NCBI GenBank assembly: GCA_025617745.1
Contig: CM046869.1
Coordinates: 19,484,994-19,548,993, forward strand
DNA: 64,000 bases
Reading direction: 5' to 3'
Origin: Heliocidaris erythrogramma
Taxonomy: Eukaryota > Echinodermata > Echinoidea > Camarodonta > Echinometridae
Positions 34,023 to 44,594 of this stretch are shown one piece after another. The position numbers and the translations under genes are program-made. The notes beneath the pieces are model-generated. The model was not told the DNA's origin, did not search any database, and saw only the letters and a list, made by a program, of their open reading frames with translations. How positions within the stretch are numbered: the stretch's first letter is position 1; each line of letters opens with the position of its first letter.

Positions 34023-35281
34023 GGTAATAGAAAGAAGCAAAAAATGTCAGTCACGCACATAGCAGCTATATAGTCATTTTACTATCATAGGTCAAGGTCA
34101 AAGTTGATTACATCCTGTTTTCGGTTCGATCTGCATGGGCACCTTATTTTTATTTCTTTCAAAATTATTATGATAAAATAATTATGATTATGAGTAAAAT
34201 AGGATGGAACAGGGTTGGTTATATTCCAAAACAGATCTAGAGGCGTTTTCGTGACGTCAGCGTTGCATCTGCGTCTTTTCTCGTAATCAAATTACTTCAA
34301 GAATTTTGTATTGGAGAGCTGTCCAAAGTGAGAATAGAGGGGTTTGGGGAAATCCATATCCGATTCAGGTGCCGAAATAATAATAAGATCTAAATCTGAT
34401 GTACCAAATGACCGTCTTCGCACTGCGACTAACCTCGGGGAAACAATCCAGGCAATATCCCAGCCAAATATCGGAAAATTCCAATAAACTATACATTTTA
34501 AAATATTTGTCTTTCTTTTCTGAGCAATGGTGTCAGTCAGTTATTATTATCTGTCACATTAAGATATAAGGCACCCTTTTCATTGAAAAGGCAGGTAGTT
34601 GATCTTTTAGACTTGTTTGATAATCTATGAATGTAGATCATTAAAATGAAGCTATGGGATGTCTGCTCTTTCGAGAATTACATGATAATTCATTGAAAAT
34701 AAATAAATAAAATTAGTAAATTCTAATTTTCGGAGTAGGGTAGAGTCATAGAGCACCTACAGATATCTCGAGTTTCGGGTCGGTTGCTTAATTACTAATC
34801 TCAGTCATCTATCTATCTATCAAAAAGATTTTACGGAGCTTTTGATTACTAGATAAGGTCTTTATTCCGGTTGAGAAATCTTGAAAAAAATACACATTAA
34901 ACTCGGTATAGTTCAAAGAAAAACTGCATGCATGGCATTTAAAGAAAAAACAGATTTGGGTGTTTCAAGGCTAATCTTAGCTCATCTTAATGCATCAGGA
35001 TTTTTTTCTTACTTATTAAAATTGACAATCAATATAGGTATTAAATGGAAACAACCAATCAGGAGTACCCAATACAAGCTCCTGCTTAACTTTATGATAT
35101 GCCTTCTTCCCTGTATCAGTTATGTATTTTGTTCCGGACCTATGACTATGTATTATTTAAATGCTCTATAAAATGAAAATTATATATTTCTCAAATGAAT
35201 GGAAGAAATTAACAGTTACTTTGAAGCAACAGTGATTTCCGACCATGAATGATGGTAGGAAGCTAGGGTGCTGAAGGAGGA
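34023..35281. other. Non-coding stretch
   Basis: A 96-codon plus frame at 34881-35171 has no recognisable domain. (ATCT)n of five units near 34808-34821. Nothing else supported. Confidence 0.45.
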
Positions 35282-35303
35282 GGGGGGGGGGGGGGGGGGG
35301 GGG
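35282..35303 (+). repeat. G run (22 G)
   Basis: Uninterrupted G run after 'TGCTGAAGGAGGA'. Confidence 0.9.
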
Positions 35304-36865
35304 TTGTCATAACTGAACCCACATTAGCGTATAGCGGTAAACCGAGATCTAATCAGAGGAATATAGCGAGAGGGGAAGCTTAACATTTCAGTTGGAAATG
35401 GCCTCGATTCATATAAATTAGCACACTTGCGACGATTGAATTAGCCTAGGGATCGCAGGTGCACTTCGTAACATAGGGAGGGGGCCCATAAGCCAGAGAA
35501 GGGAAGGACATGAAAAGGTGTCATGGGTGTTTAGCAAGAATAATCATATGTGAATTCGATTGCAGAATGATGCGCTTGTGCGCAGTGGCGCAGCGTGAGT
35601 CCAGCCCTTGAGGGGGCACTGGCAAATACTTTAAATAGTGTGAAGACAAATCATTCTCACGTACATCCGTAGTACATTCGGCAAGCGTAAATTGCTGTGT
35701 TAAAAAAAGCTCAAAAAGATATCTCATATTTTCTTGATGTTTCATATGTGTCTTTATCTTTTCCAAGTCTGATTTTTGCACAAGAGGAAAGATGAATAGT
35801 TCAAAAAACATTTCGTGAACGTGTACTTTCAATAAATGCCACTATAAATTCCCGGGACTATACCTATTTCTGACAGAGTCAACTCGGATTTGAAGAATGA
35901 TTATAATTCCCTTAGTTTTAACCTTGAATGTATTGCAAATGTGATTTGAGACTCTGAAAAAGGCTTAAAGACCTCAGCCTGACCGAATTTTGAAATATAC
36001 ACTTTATTCATCCACGGGGAGCTATATATTTTCTGAACAAATTGAAACCAACTTCATGAGATTCCGTTTCCTGTGGAATGAGTAACAGCGTCCCGAATGT
36101 TGAGCCCCGGTGGTTTTTCTGACGAGGGCCCCGTCTCTGAGGAACGCTACTTTGCGGGGGGTGAAAATTTGATGACGACATATCGTGTAGACGCACTTGG
36201 AGCTGTATACATGACATGTCTTCACACGTCTAGCGACCCCTGCAGATTCCTCTCTTGTTACGCAATAGGGAGGGGGCGGACCAAAAAAAGTTATCTTTTT
36301 TTATTTTTTATGGATAAACGGAGACGAAAATTTATGAATACCCAGGGTAATTATATTCTTTGTTTACTAAGCTTTACGTCAATATATGGTTGTTTTGGGT
36401 CAGGCTGAGGTCTTTAATGAAGACTCAAAAAAGAGGAATAGGCCCCGCAGAAATCCCAGGGACTATGCATGATTTTGACCGTCCACCTGCCATTGGTTAA
36501 CACGCAAAAGCAGGGATTTTGGAATGACTTTAATTCCCATAGTATTTATTTGAAATTATGAAGGATGTGACTTAAACGAAATTTAAAGTTTGGAAAACGT
36601 ATAATCATGGCTCAGCTATAGTCGAATAGAACCCGCACAAATCCATTGGACTATGCATGCTTTTGACCAAAAATAAAGTCAGCTGCCGTAATTTTCTAAC
36701 ACATACAACAGTTTGTGACGTCATGCGGGCGTGTACGCGTCATACGAGGGCACCACAATATGCACGCGTGCTTAATTTGGAATCTAACTACCTTTCGTAT
36801 TCATACTCTTTGGCAGTGGCATCGGTCTTAGTCGGAAAATTATTGCGAAGTTATTAGGCTTCTGA
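35304..36865. other. Non-coding stretch
   Basis: 'GCGCAGTGGCGCAGCGTGAG' at 35580-35599 resembles the terminal motif (CAGTGGCG) of the G-run elements. Frames at 35521-35832 (-) and 36097-36408 (+) show no domains. Two similar short segments ('GGGACTATGCATG' near 36460 and 'GGACTATGCATGC' near 36648) hint at an old duplication. Confidence 0.4.
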
Positions 36866-37290
36866 TGAGGGGGGGGGTGCAGGAAAGGGTCATGGCGCCA
36901 TCTTTTCACGTCCTTTTCACTTTATTTCCTTTCTTTTCTCTCCTTTTCTCTTTTTCTTTCTTTTTCTCCCCATTTTTTCACCATGTAATTGGAGGGGTAT
37001 GTGCCCCCAGGGGCCTGGGAACGATTTTGTTACTGGGGGTGCTGTGAAAAAAAAAAAGGTCCTCAGCATTTTAGTGTCTCTTTTTAAGTCCAAAAATCTC
37101 TGACAAGCAAAAAAAAAAAAGGTCCTCAGCGTTTTTTAGCTACAGCACCCCCAGCACCCCAGCATCCTCAGTCCTCTAGGGGGTGCTATACACCCCCTCA
37201 ATTGCAAGGGGTGCTGCAGCACCCCCGCACCCCCGGCTCCCAGGCCCCTGTGTGCCCCGTGCCCCGTGACCCCCATATCTGCGCCACTGC
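36866..37290. mobile_element. G-run element hosting a second palindromic element
   Basis: The outer element runs from a G run with 'GTGCAGGAAAGGGTCATGG' to 'ATCTGCGCCACTGC' (37277-37290), a terminal motif seen on other members. It is split by the element at 37009-37249. T/C-rich sequence fills 36900-36980. Confidence 0.5.
37009..37249. mobile_element. Nested palindromic element with AGGGGCCTGGGA ends
   Basis: Perfect 12-bp terminal inverted repeats, AGGGGCCTGGGA (37009-37020) and TCCCAGGCCCCT (37238-37249). The inner block CTGGGGGTGCTG pairs with CAGCACCCCCAG. 'AAAAAAAAGGTCCTCAGC' occurs twice, the second after TGACAAGCAAA. The flanks TGTGCCCC / GTGTGCCCC may be a target-site duplication. 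Confidence 0.75.
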
Positions 37291-38025
37291 TTGTGTTTAT
37301 ATCACGTAGGAATTACTCAGGGGCGTATCCCGGATTCTTTAAAGGGGGAGGGGGCATAGGTCCGAAATAACATGTCAATGAAAAAGAAAAATTGTCGGAT
37401 TTTTCTGGGGTTTTTTGCGGTCTGAAGTTTAATAAAGGGCAAAAATTTCCACTGTTTACTAAAAGTAGGACCTACCATGTCATATGCCACTCTACATATC
37501 ACAAAAGACACAACTTTGACCTTTAAAAAACCATTGATAACTACCCATAGGTAAACACAACTCAAAGAAAGTTATCACACAAGACCTACAAATTAGTAAC
37601 TGCATATTGGAATAGGCATTCATTTACTCAGAATAGTAATAATTCTTAATAATCAAGTTTGGTGATGAAATAACCCATCCGTTGTAACCTAGGCACGTTC
37701 TAATTTAAACTTTATTTGGCAAGCAAAATAAGATAAAAACCGATAGAGACATTACGCCTCGTCCATTTGTATTATACCACTATTTATCTCTCGCTACTGT
37801 TCCTAATACATGTCGAATTCGACGCCAGTCATCAAATACAGCCTATTTTTATTCCACTGTCCCCTTTCCCGGTAAAAGTTTGCATTGGTCGTCCGCGCGT
37901 GGGTTGTAACAGAATTACAATGGTGAAGACAGAAGAAAACGCGGCAAACTGATCGTGGAGAAATTAAAAGAGAAGGGATTCATAAAAGGATATTTTTAAA
38001 GTCAATAACGCTTCGTGACTTTTAG
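37291..38025. other. Non-coding or undetermined
   Basis: No clear gene. Just upstream of the open frame at 38026, a short frame after TAACAG (37911-37916) reads EDRRKRGKLIVEKLKEKGF then stops at 37999. It could be a tiny exon end but I cannot support it. Confidence 0.35.
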
Positions 38026-38373
38026 ATGGCGGGACCTTGGCTCTTGGTCGCAGTCAATTTTGTAAATTTTTACTTAGCGAGTTCCTTACAAATTGACGTA
38101 GATATAATTGCATTATGCGATCGGTTATCTGTCTCGTTTGGTGACGCCGTGATTGCTTTTAACGAACAAAGTAAAAGGAAGGAATGTATGCTTTCTGAAG
38201 ATCCTGCAAAATTGATCCGAGAGAATACTGATGATGATGTATTGCATTTAAAGCGCATGCTCTTTCCCTTTTTTGATCGTAAATTTTTAAAGATAGTCTT
38301 TTGGTCCTACCTTTTCATCCTCAACCGCTTTCAATCAATTCATATTTGTTTTGCTTATTATGTTTATCTTTAG
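38026..38373 (+). CDS. Candidate coding exon, product unknown
   Basis: The open frame starts MAGPWLLVAVNFVNFYLASS, directly after an in-frame TAG, which fits a first exon or an acceptor ending in TTTTAG. The first ~80 residues look protein-like: a hydrophobic N-terminal stretch (about residues 4-20), then a mixed segment with LCDRLSVSFGDAVIAF and acidic/basic alternation (SEDPAKLIRENTDDD). After residue ~85 it turns Phe/Tyr/Ile-rich, as translated intron would. A GTAAAT at 38279-38284 is a plausible splice donor, so the real exon may end there. It could be the N terminus of a secreted or membrane protein. I do not recognise the family, and chance is not excluded. Confidence 0.35.
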   Translation: MAGPWLLVAVNFVNFYLASSLQIDVDIIALCDRLSVSFGDAVIAFNEQSKRKECMLSEDPAKLIRENTDDDVLHLKRMLFPFFDRKFLKIVFWSYLFILNRFQSIHICFAYYVYL

Positions 38374-38393
38374 TTTGTAAATACTGTAAGCAC

Positions 38394-38455
<62 letters not shown>

Positions 38456-38486
38456 CTGGATTTATATAGCGCCTACTGCATCTACA
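38394..38486 (-). repeat. SINE tail fragment with (TAA)n
   Basis: About 17 TAA units (38394-38446) lead into 'CTGGATTTATATAGCGCCTA', the reversed 3' end of the SINE family. The rest of the SINE is missing. Confidence 0.7.
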
Positions 38487-39318
38487 ATGTCTCTAAGCAT
38501 TCCAAAACATGCATACTGTTCGATGATTACAACAATAATATTTTAGCAGAATACCTTGTTTTAAATGCAATATTGCACATTTTAACACCGTTTCGCGTTT
38601 AATGCTCTTTAAAGTAAAGTAGACACGCAAATTCACACAATATGTGCACTATATTTGGGGTATATACCCTAACCATTTAATGTCCAGATACTTAAATTTG
38701 AAAATGCAAATATAACAATGGCCCTTGGCGCCAGAAAAAGGACCACATATATCATGTATATCTCCCTGACATAAAGTGCCCAATGAAGATTTATCGGCCG
38801 AATACATGAAACAATAACGATTTGTTGACTATTAAAAAGGGTTTCAATTTTATAATAAAGCATTTCCTGGATTTTCTTTTTAAGATCCTCTCATTTTAGC
38901 TAGAGGTTTCTTGATGCGTAAACAAAGATTCTTGCGCCTTAGGTTAATTTCCTCACTTTCATTTTGAGGCTATATTGAGCTTCAATTCAATTAAAGAATG
39001 TATGAACTAGTTTCCCATTTTTAAGAATCACTTAAATTAAGAGAGTGTTGTAGGAATGAAAAATTTTATTAAATACACGGACGCCTCGGCGTTTACATAC
39101 CATTGTCCAAGTTTTCCACATTGCGGTGACTGGTTACACATCGGTATGAATAGAGCTGTTGTTCCCATAATGCTTGCGTTAGAACTTTTACTTTAATACA
39201 AGTAATTATATACTGTTTTTATGAAGTCAGCCCAATGTCTTGCCTAAGGACATAAGGGCTGGACACACTGGATAAAGAAATATCTGCATTTGACGCATCT
39301 CATGGCTCCAGACATTGA
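38487..39318. other. Non-coding stretch
   Basis: AT-rich, nothing recognised. Confidence 0.45.
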
Positions 39319-39501
39319 GTGGGCATCGGCATTATTAGGGAGGGGCATCGGTCTTATTCGGGGAGGGGCATCGGTCTTATTCTGGGAGTGGCATCAGTCT
39401 TACTTGGGGAGGGGCGTCGGTCTTACTCTGGGAGGGGCATCAGTCTTACTTGGGGAGGGGTATCGGTCTTACTTGGGGAGGGGCATCGGTCTTAATCGGT
39501 G
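39319..39501 (+). repeat. 23-bp minisatellite, ~8 units
   Basis: Seven consecutive 23-bp units of the type AGGGGCATCGGTCTTACTTG (then GGG) run from 39341 to 39501 with substitutions but no indels, preceded by one partial unit (39319-39340). Variants alternate between CATCGG/CATCAG and TTATTC/TTACTT. The 70-codon frame through it is an artefact. Confidence 0.9.
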
Positions 39502-40592
39502 AATGGAATTCAAATCAACAAGATTGTTAATTAGGGGTGTATATAGGAAAGGTTCGTAGCATTTCTTATCACTTTCCCTTTCCCCCTTTCCCATATCTCT
39601 CTCCCCCTTGTTTTTCCATTTGATTGGGGGGGGGGGGGTAGCCCCTTTCCCCCTGTATCTATCCCACTGTCTTCATAAATGGATTACATTTTTCACAACA
39701 ACAACCCCCCCCCCCCCCCCTCCCGCTACAAGTAACAAGCTGGAGACAGCAGTTTACTCAGATAATTCAGTGCAAGTTCGATGACTTGCCACTGCTAGAC
39801 ATTTGGGCGTTAACGAGATTAGCGTTTAATTATAGTATTTCTTGATTTGATCCATTCTTGAATTAAAGCATGTTTAACAGTTGAAGTCTCCTGAATGGCG
39901 CCCTGGAAAAGATTGTGTTAAAAGCTTCTGAATAGTTAATTAGACTCCAATATAAAAAAAAATCTCTCATCTAATAGCATCACAATACTTTTTTGTAAAT
40001 ATTCTGCTCAAACGAGGATAATTTAATTACGTTGATTTATTTATAAATACACGGACAATTTGGAAGCCTCGCATAGCATGCAGAATGCACAAGTTAAAGC
40101 ATACATGTACGTATATACGTTTAGAGAATACATAAAGAGAGATTTAAAAAAAAAATAGACAAATATTTTTTTTAATGTAAAAAATTGCTCTGCAGCTAAC
40201 ACAGGCTTTCGTAACAAATTAATCATGTTGATTTAAGAATCGAATAAACCATGAGGTTTTAATCTGGCCTAAAGTATATAAGGCGGCTTTTAAGAACACC
40301 TGCCAAATTATATTTTAATTTCTATGTATACAGAATATTTCTGGTAAACGAAATTTTTCAAGTGTAAGTTATCCTTGAAGAATGAAATGATAATTAATAG
40401 AAATGATTACGTATAAGGAAAGGTTGATAAGACTTTTAAGTCTCAGTGATAACTGTCCAACCGTCTTGGTAACTGGCAGGTGGGAAAGCCACTACGTCGT
40501 TGAGAATTATTAACACACTGTTCGCTCTACTGTTCGCGGTAAAAAAATTATCTTACCATTGCACTGCGCAGTCCATTTGCCGGTGTAAATTA
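39502..40592. other. Non-coding stretch with G and C runs
   Basis: G run at 39627-39638 and C run at 39707-39720; otherwise AT-rich. A 61-codon minus frame (40041-40226) is not protein-like. Confidence 0.45.
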
Positions 40593-40625
40593 GCGTATGG
40601 TAGTATAGTGGTACACGTATGTTTA
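40593..40625 (+). repeat. SINE head cut by an insertion
   Basis: 'GTATGGTAGTATAGTGGTAC' matches the A-box head of the SINE at 13228 and stops exactly where the G-run element starts at 40626. The remainder of the SINE is not found after that element. Confidence 0.45.
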
Positions 40626-40913
40626 CAGGGGCGGTTCAAGCATTTTATCTTAAAAAGGGGAGGGTCCAATTCCATTCCCCAAATTTATGACAAGGACAAA
40701 AATAAAAAAGGGGGAGAAAGGTCATCAGCGAAAATTGGGTGGGGTGTCCAACTCACCCATCTCTGACAAGCAAAAAACAAAACAAACAAAACAACAACAC
40801 AAGGAAAAAACAAAATGTCATTAGCAAAAAAAGGGTTATCAGGCAAAGAGGGGGTGTCCACTACACAAATACCTATGACTCGCAATCAAAAAGTGACCCG
40901 GGATCCGCCCGTG
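40626..40913. mobile_element. G-run element with CAGGGGCGG ends
   Basis: The left end CAGGGGCGGTTCAAGC pairs loosely with the right end CCGGGATCCGCCCGTG. The interior carries 'TCTGACAAGCAAAA', (AAAAC)n and G-rich segments, the family signature. Flanking GTTTA / GTTCA could be a 5-bp target-site duplication, weakly supported. Confidence 0.6.
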
Positions 40914-41239
40914 GTTCAGTTATTATGATATTTGGTATATTTTTTTAAAATTTGTTATTAGGAGAATCACACGCACCCCCCCCCCCAAAAAAAAACAACA
41001 ACAACAACAACAACAAAAAACAAAACAAAACAAAAAAAACGGCTTCACCAATATTGAATTTCAGGTAAAAGGTTTTTGAGAACGGCACGTTTCATAGTTA
41101 AGGCTTCAGCGAATGAAAAAGACTCTCCCATGCTCGGATCCGATAGATAGCTATCTCAAGTAGATATGAAGTTATTGCACAAAAATGACAACCGCATGAT
41201 GCGGTTTGGGTATAGACGGTAGAGAAGTATATCAAAAAT
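40914..41239. other. Spacer with C run and (AAC)n
   Basis: C run at 40977-40986 followed by A/C low complexity (AAC, AAAAC) to 41039. No gene. Confidence 0.5.
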
Positions 41240-41870
41240 ACAGAGGGATGGAAAGGGGGTGATAGAGAGGGGAAGATGTTGGGAGGGAATGAGCTTCGAG
41301 AGGAAGACAGAGGGCATAGAGAGAGAGAGAGAAAGGGAAAAGAGAGAAAGCGGTGAGGGAGAGAGTGGAGAGAGGGAGAGAGATAAAGAGACGGTGGGGG
41401 GAAATGGAGGGGGAGGGAGAGAGAATGTGATAGAGAGAGAGAGAGAGGGAGAGAGAGAGGGTGATAGAGAGAGGGAGAGGGAGAGAGATAAAGATAATGG
41501 AGGGGAGGGAGAGAGATGGTGATAGAGAGAGAGAGGGAGAGAGATAAAGATAATGGAGGGAGGGAGAGAGATGGTGATAGAGAGAGAGAGGGAGAGAGAG
41601 AGGGTGATAGAGAGAGAAGATGAGGGGGAAAGGGAGGGGAGATGAGATTGGGGAAGAGGTGAGAGTGAAAAGATAGAAACAACTTGAAAGAAACCGAGTG
41701 AGAGAGAGGGGGAGAGAAAGGGAGAGAGAGAAAGGGAGGGAGAGAAAGGGAGGGGGAAGAGGGATAGAGGGAAACTGGAGAGAAAGAAAGAGGGAGAGAG
41801 GTGAAGAGCGAAATGAGAGAGAAGGAGAGAGAAAAGAGAAAGAGTTGGAAAGCGAGAGGCGAAGCGCAAA
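41240..41870 (+). repeat. ~630-bp polypurine tract with higher-order units
   Basis: Nearly all purine on the plus strand. Within it a ~50-55 bp higher-order unit (GATAGAGAGAGAG, then GATAAAGATAATGGAGGG, then GAGAGATGGT) is repeated at about 41463-41630. Reverse-strand frames of 194 and 237 codons are Ser/Leu/Pro low complexity, not genes. Confidence 0.9.
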
Positions 41871-44501
41871 ACAGAGTAAGTTAAAGAAGTTGTATGCTTT
41901 TTCTAAGGGGTTTTTAGAGGTAGAGGCGTAGAGTGAAAGGTGGAAAACTGAGGAGGGAGAAGAATGAAATCACAAAAGACACCTCAAGTTCATGAAAGTA
42001 AAGAGATGAAGGGGAGAGGGAAGTTAAGATCTGGCTGCTGACAACATTTAGTGTGAGCGAAAGTTTTATAGATGAAGGCAAACTTGATTATAGTAATCTA
42101 TCAATATGGGCCAATCCAGAAGTTTGTTGGGTTCGTAAAATTTAAATAAACACGTGTATATCATCTTCATAGGAACAAGAGTTCGGGGGCTCGAATTTGT
42201 TTGAAAGGTTCATTTACGATGACTGTGCTCTTACCGATTAAAACCCCCATGAATAAGGTTACGTCTCACTGAAGTTAGTTAACTCCAGCGAGTGCTTTAC
42301 TGATATCACAAATCACCCTTAAATACTATGCGGAGACGGACAAATTACTTTCACCTCAGCCCGTGAAGGCCATTACGATTTTTCAAGGCTGATTTATAGG
42401 AATTAAAAAGAGAGACTGGGGATAAAAATCTGCGGTGATAGAAACGTTGAAAGCTCCCCTTTGCGAGGGATGAGTTACTTTATTTGACTGAATACAAGTA
42501 GGCCTTCTCGATTAAATTGTGTTAACAAAGTTCGACCCAATAAATTAATCGAGAGATACATGAAAGAACTAAAGAGGTTATTTTACTTTCCTTTCTTTAC
42601 ATTAAACCATGGTCAATTGGGTTTACCAGTTTCTTAATGTGTTGGTGATCTCTTTTGCACAGCAAGGACAGCGATGAGAATGGGAACATCATATGCTTTC
42701 CCCCGGGTACCTCCGGGGTAGTTTTCCAAACGACCGTGACTGGCCGCATTTATACAAGTCCCATCGACTTTCGTAACACCCAAACTAAATAGAAGGTCGG
42801 TTCGCGAGTCTCTCTATTGAAATGCATGTACAAAATAGCCGACGTTGATTGTGGCATATAAGATAATAAGGATATCATCACAAAGTAAGGAGAGCTATTT
42901 CGATCGATTTCAGGAATGGAAATCTCACTGTAATTCTTGAACAATAATTTATTAAGTGCTTGATAATAAAGAGAGTAAGTCAACCTAATGGAAATTGATA
43001 ACTTGATCAAGTAAATTCGACGGTTTTTACAAGGAACTGGCAGTTTTGGTGATTACGTAAGCAACTATAGATCCATTGGGAAGAGAAAGTGAAACAACAG
43101 AGAGAGAGGGAGAGAGAGAGCGAGAGATGGGAATAAGTTAAGAACCAATTCGAAACCATCAAATTTACTTGATAAGATTATTAATGTCTACTGTGTTTAT
43201 CTCTTCATTTTATGATATATATATACCCCCTCTCTCGCTCTCTCTCTTTCAGAAAAAAGGGAAAGATTCCTGAACGAGTTTTTTCCTACAAATGAGAACA
43301 CATTGATCCCACACAACTGAATTATGTGTCAGATTTTAATATCGATTTGAAAAGCAACCAATTATTCAAGACTTTAAACGTTTTGACCGATTAGAAATTC
43401 TGAAGATTGAGCCGGCAGTTGGAAAAATAACCGGCTGCATTTTCATTGATTCATTCTCTTATTCGTAGATGGAGTGTTGATCGTAACGTGATATTCAGCC
43501 GTAGAATATGACGACTTCTGCTCTAAAGCCCACATCATCAAAAGACATGAGTGCCTTTTTTTCTCTGTTTTAATACATACCTTGTTTCTTTTTTCCCCTT
43601 TTTAAAACACCATACGATCGTCGGGGAAATACACGCATTTCGTTTATTGATTCAGCTCGGCATTTTGCGAGAACGACACCTCCGGAGTGCGAATTCCCGG
43701 GGGGCTTCCCCCGTTCAACAATCTTATCGCCCCTCTGTCTTTTCAGCCGAGCTCCTCTTGGACATACATTGCCACGAGAGGTGACAGCCGGTGAGCGCTT
43801 TGACGAGTACCTCTCCAAAATCCTCTTGCATCTTATGGTCGAAGGGAGGTAGAGAATGTGTTGGAGAACAAAATTTAGTCAGTCGGGTACTTGAAATAGC
43901 AATTGCTTATTCTAAGCTTATTATTATTTTTTTATATGTCATTTGAATGTAATCGAAGAAAGTGAAAGCCTTGAAAAGGCAATGGCTTCTTGTTTCAGCC
44001 CATAGCGTTTAAGAAACAAGATTCCATGTTTATTCTCTAAGGTTTCATGACATTTTGTATTGGACATTAACGACGCTTGACGAAAAGAATAAAACAGATT
44101 AAATTCTGTGATGAACCGTTATTATTTGCCAAAGCAACATTAAATTTTGCAACATCAGCATAAGTCTGAGAACCACATTATGCACATTGTGAATTTAGGG
44201 GTTTTCAGAAAAAAAATTTGAAGGGCAATTCAAAATTAGAAATAAGTTAGCTTTTTGTTTAAACAAATTTACCGTTGCGAGGAAAAATACCTTGGTGATC
44301 TGACTATGGTAGTTTCAAGGATCTATTTACCAGAATAGTTCTTATGATGCATGTAATTGGTATGATACCATGAAGATGTGAAAAGTGACGTCATCCCGAG
44401 TTTTTGCGTCTTTCCGAAATGGTTAAGGATTTTGATGCAATAGTGCATTCCCCTGCGTTTAAAAGCCTCGCTCAATAGAAGCACAACGCGCAGGGAGAGG
44501 A

Positions 44502-44502
<1 letters not shown>
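41871..44502. other. Non-coding stretch, mostly unique
   Basis: About 2.6 kb. Small (GA)n at 43098-43124 and (CT)n at 43229-43250. 43600-43830 is CpG-richer, with frames on both strands (43551-43784 +, 43570-43818 -), but no domain or splice border convinces me. Confidence 0.4.

Positions 44503-44533
<31 letters not shown>
44503..44533 (+). repeat. Longest G run in the window (31 G)
   Basis: Uninterrupted G run; a second of about 12 G follows at 44583-44594. Confidence 0.9.
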
Positions 44534-44594
44534 CTCACACGGTACCATTCAGCTTTTTTCTTTGAAATTTCGTACGGAAGGAGGGGGGGGGGGC

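Noticed and set aside
34881-35171. Possible reverse transcriptase fragment
   Set aside because: The frame has no RT motifs such as a YXDD box and no flanking related frames.
41098-41869. Overlapping minus frames of 194 and 237 codons
   Set aside because: Both are Ser/Leu/Pro translations of the polypurine tract in different frames, so they are low-complexity artefacts.
43551-43818. Coding exon in a CpG-richer patch
   Set aside because: Frames on both strands compete and no domain or splice border is convincing.
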